From positions 1-13,615 of the forward strand of contig CAZQSL010000099.1 in NCBI GenBank assembly GCA_964595945.1: a stretch of 13,615 nucleotides of DNA. The letters are read 5' to 3'. Shown piece by piece: positions 13,525 to 13,615 of this stretch. The stretch comes from CAZQSL01 sp964595945. Lineage in GTDB: Bacteria > UBP15 > UBA6099 > JAJRTR01. How positions within the stretch are numbered: the stretch's first letter is position 1; each line of letters starts with the position of its first letter. The notes beneath the pieces are model-generated. The model did no database searches, had not been told where the DNA came from, and was given only the letters and a program-made list of their open reading frames with translations. A program made the translations under genes and the position numbers.

Positions 13525-13615
13525 TCATGTCTCATGGATTCCGGGGCTCATCCCGGAATGACGCTCGATCTCGTCGAGCAGGCCTTTGCCTTTTGCGGTT
13601 TCAAAGAGAGCGTTG
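13525..13615 (-). CDS. Possible C-terminal end of a converging gene (partial)
   Basis: On the minus strand a frame enters from beyond the window and reads NALFETAKGKGLLDEIERH, then SGMSPGIHET, ending in TGA at 13525-13527. The first half has coding-like codon choice, while the last ten codons fall in a REP-like hairpin (13538-13559). I do not recognise the protein, and 29 codons are too few to be sure. Confidence 0.3.
   Translation of the reverse strand, partial: NALFETAKGKGLLDEIERHSGMSPGIHET
13538..13559. repeat. REP-like hairpin at the window end
   Basis: ATTCCGGG (13538-13545) and CCCGGAAT (13552-13559) form a perfect 8-bp stem around GCTCAT. It is followed by a second inverted repeat, GCTCGA/TCGAGC (13563-13568 and 13574-13579). 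The flanks CATGGATTCC...GGAATGACG resemble dispersed palindromic repeats found in many genomes. No other copy is in this window. Confidence 0.5.

Noticed and set aside
13558..13615. Plus-strand frame beginning MTLDLVEQAFAFCGFKESV at the window end
   Set aside because: It begins within the REP-like hairpin, has no ribosome binding site and competes with the minus-strand frame; too short to support.
1..13615. CRISPR array, prophage, integron or defence island
   Set aside because: I saw no regularly spaced direct repeats, no integrase or transposase gene, and no nuclease/helicase cluster; nearly all long frames are housekeeping or metabolic genes.

Overview
The window is a stretch of bacterial chromosome of roughly 50% G+C. 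It carries mostly housekeeping genes, with a short degraded stretch of repeats and a gene remnant near 3.0-3.9 kb. The organism looks like a diderm (Gram-negative-type) bacterium. Sec signal peptides sit on a PhoA-type alkaline phosphatase and on a PhnD-like solute-binding protein, and there is a TatA. Rex (an NADH/NAD+ sensor), methylglyoxal synthase and an oxygen-labile-type IlvD fit a fermentative or anaerobic lifestyle, but that is inference. I cannot name the phylum from this sequence. The genetic code is standard: several genes stop at TGA and use TGG for Trp.

Layout. 1-489 (-): 5' part of ilvD, divergent from the clpP-clpX operon (955-2944, +), which ends at a strong intrinsic terminator. 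3060-3918: no intact gene; REP-like hairpins, a 168-bp symmetric palindromic (MITE-like) element, an amphi-Trp domain gene that has lost its 5' end and carries TGA where the family has a conserved Trp, a terminator, and another perfect hairpin. 3919-9111 (-): mgsA, a phnD-like binding protein with phoA downstream, an alkaline-phosphatase-superfamily phosphodiesterase, and tatA. 9323-11878 (+): a two-gene operon of a B12-binding-type radical SAM protein and its DUF2344 partner, which are fused in some bacteria. 11984-12069 (+): tRNA-Leu(GAG) with its own consensus promoter and terminator. 12141-12803 (+): rex, preceded by a close match to a Rex operator, which suggests autoregulation. 12874-13470 (+): an orphan PAS-like plus histidine-phosphotransfer (DHp) protein without an ATPase domain, with a recognisable promoter and a weaker Rex-box-like sequence at its start. 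13525-13615 (-): possibly the last codons of a converging gene, overlapping a REP-like hairpin.

How the genes work together. ClpP and ClpX form one AAA+ protease. The PhnD-like protein and PhoA are both predicted to be exported and may act together in scavenging phosphorus compounds, although no ABC permease or ATPase is present here. The radical SAM/DUF2344 pair is a conserved partnership of unsettled function. Rex may control itself and perhaps the PAS-DHp gene. I saw no clear defence system, phage, CRISPR array or new multi-gene system. The items most worth a second look are the amphi-Trp remnant, the symmetric palindromic element, the orphan DHp protein and the Rex boxes.
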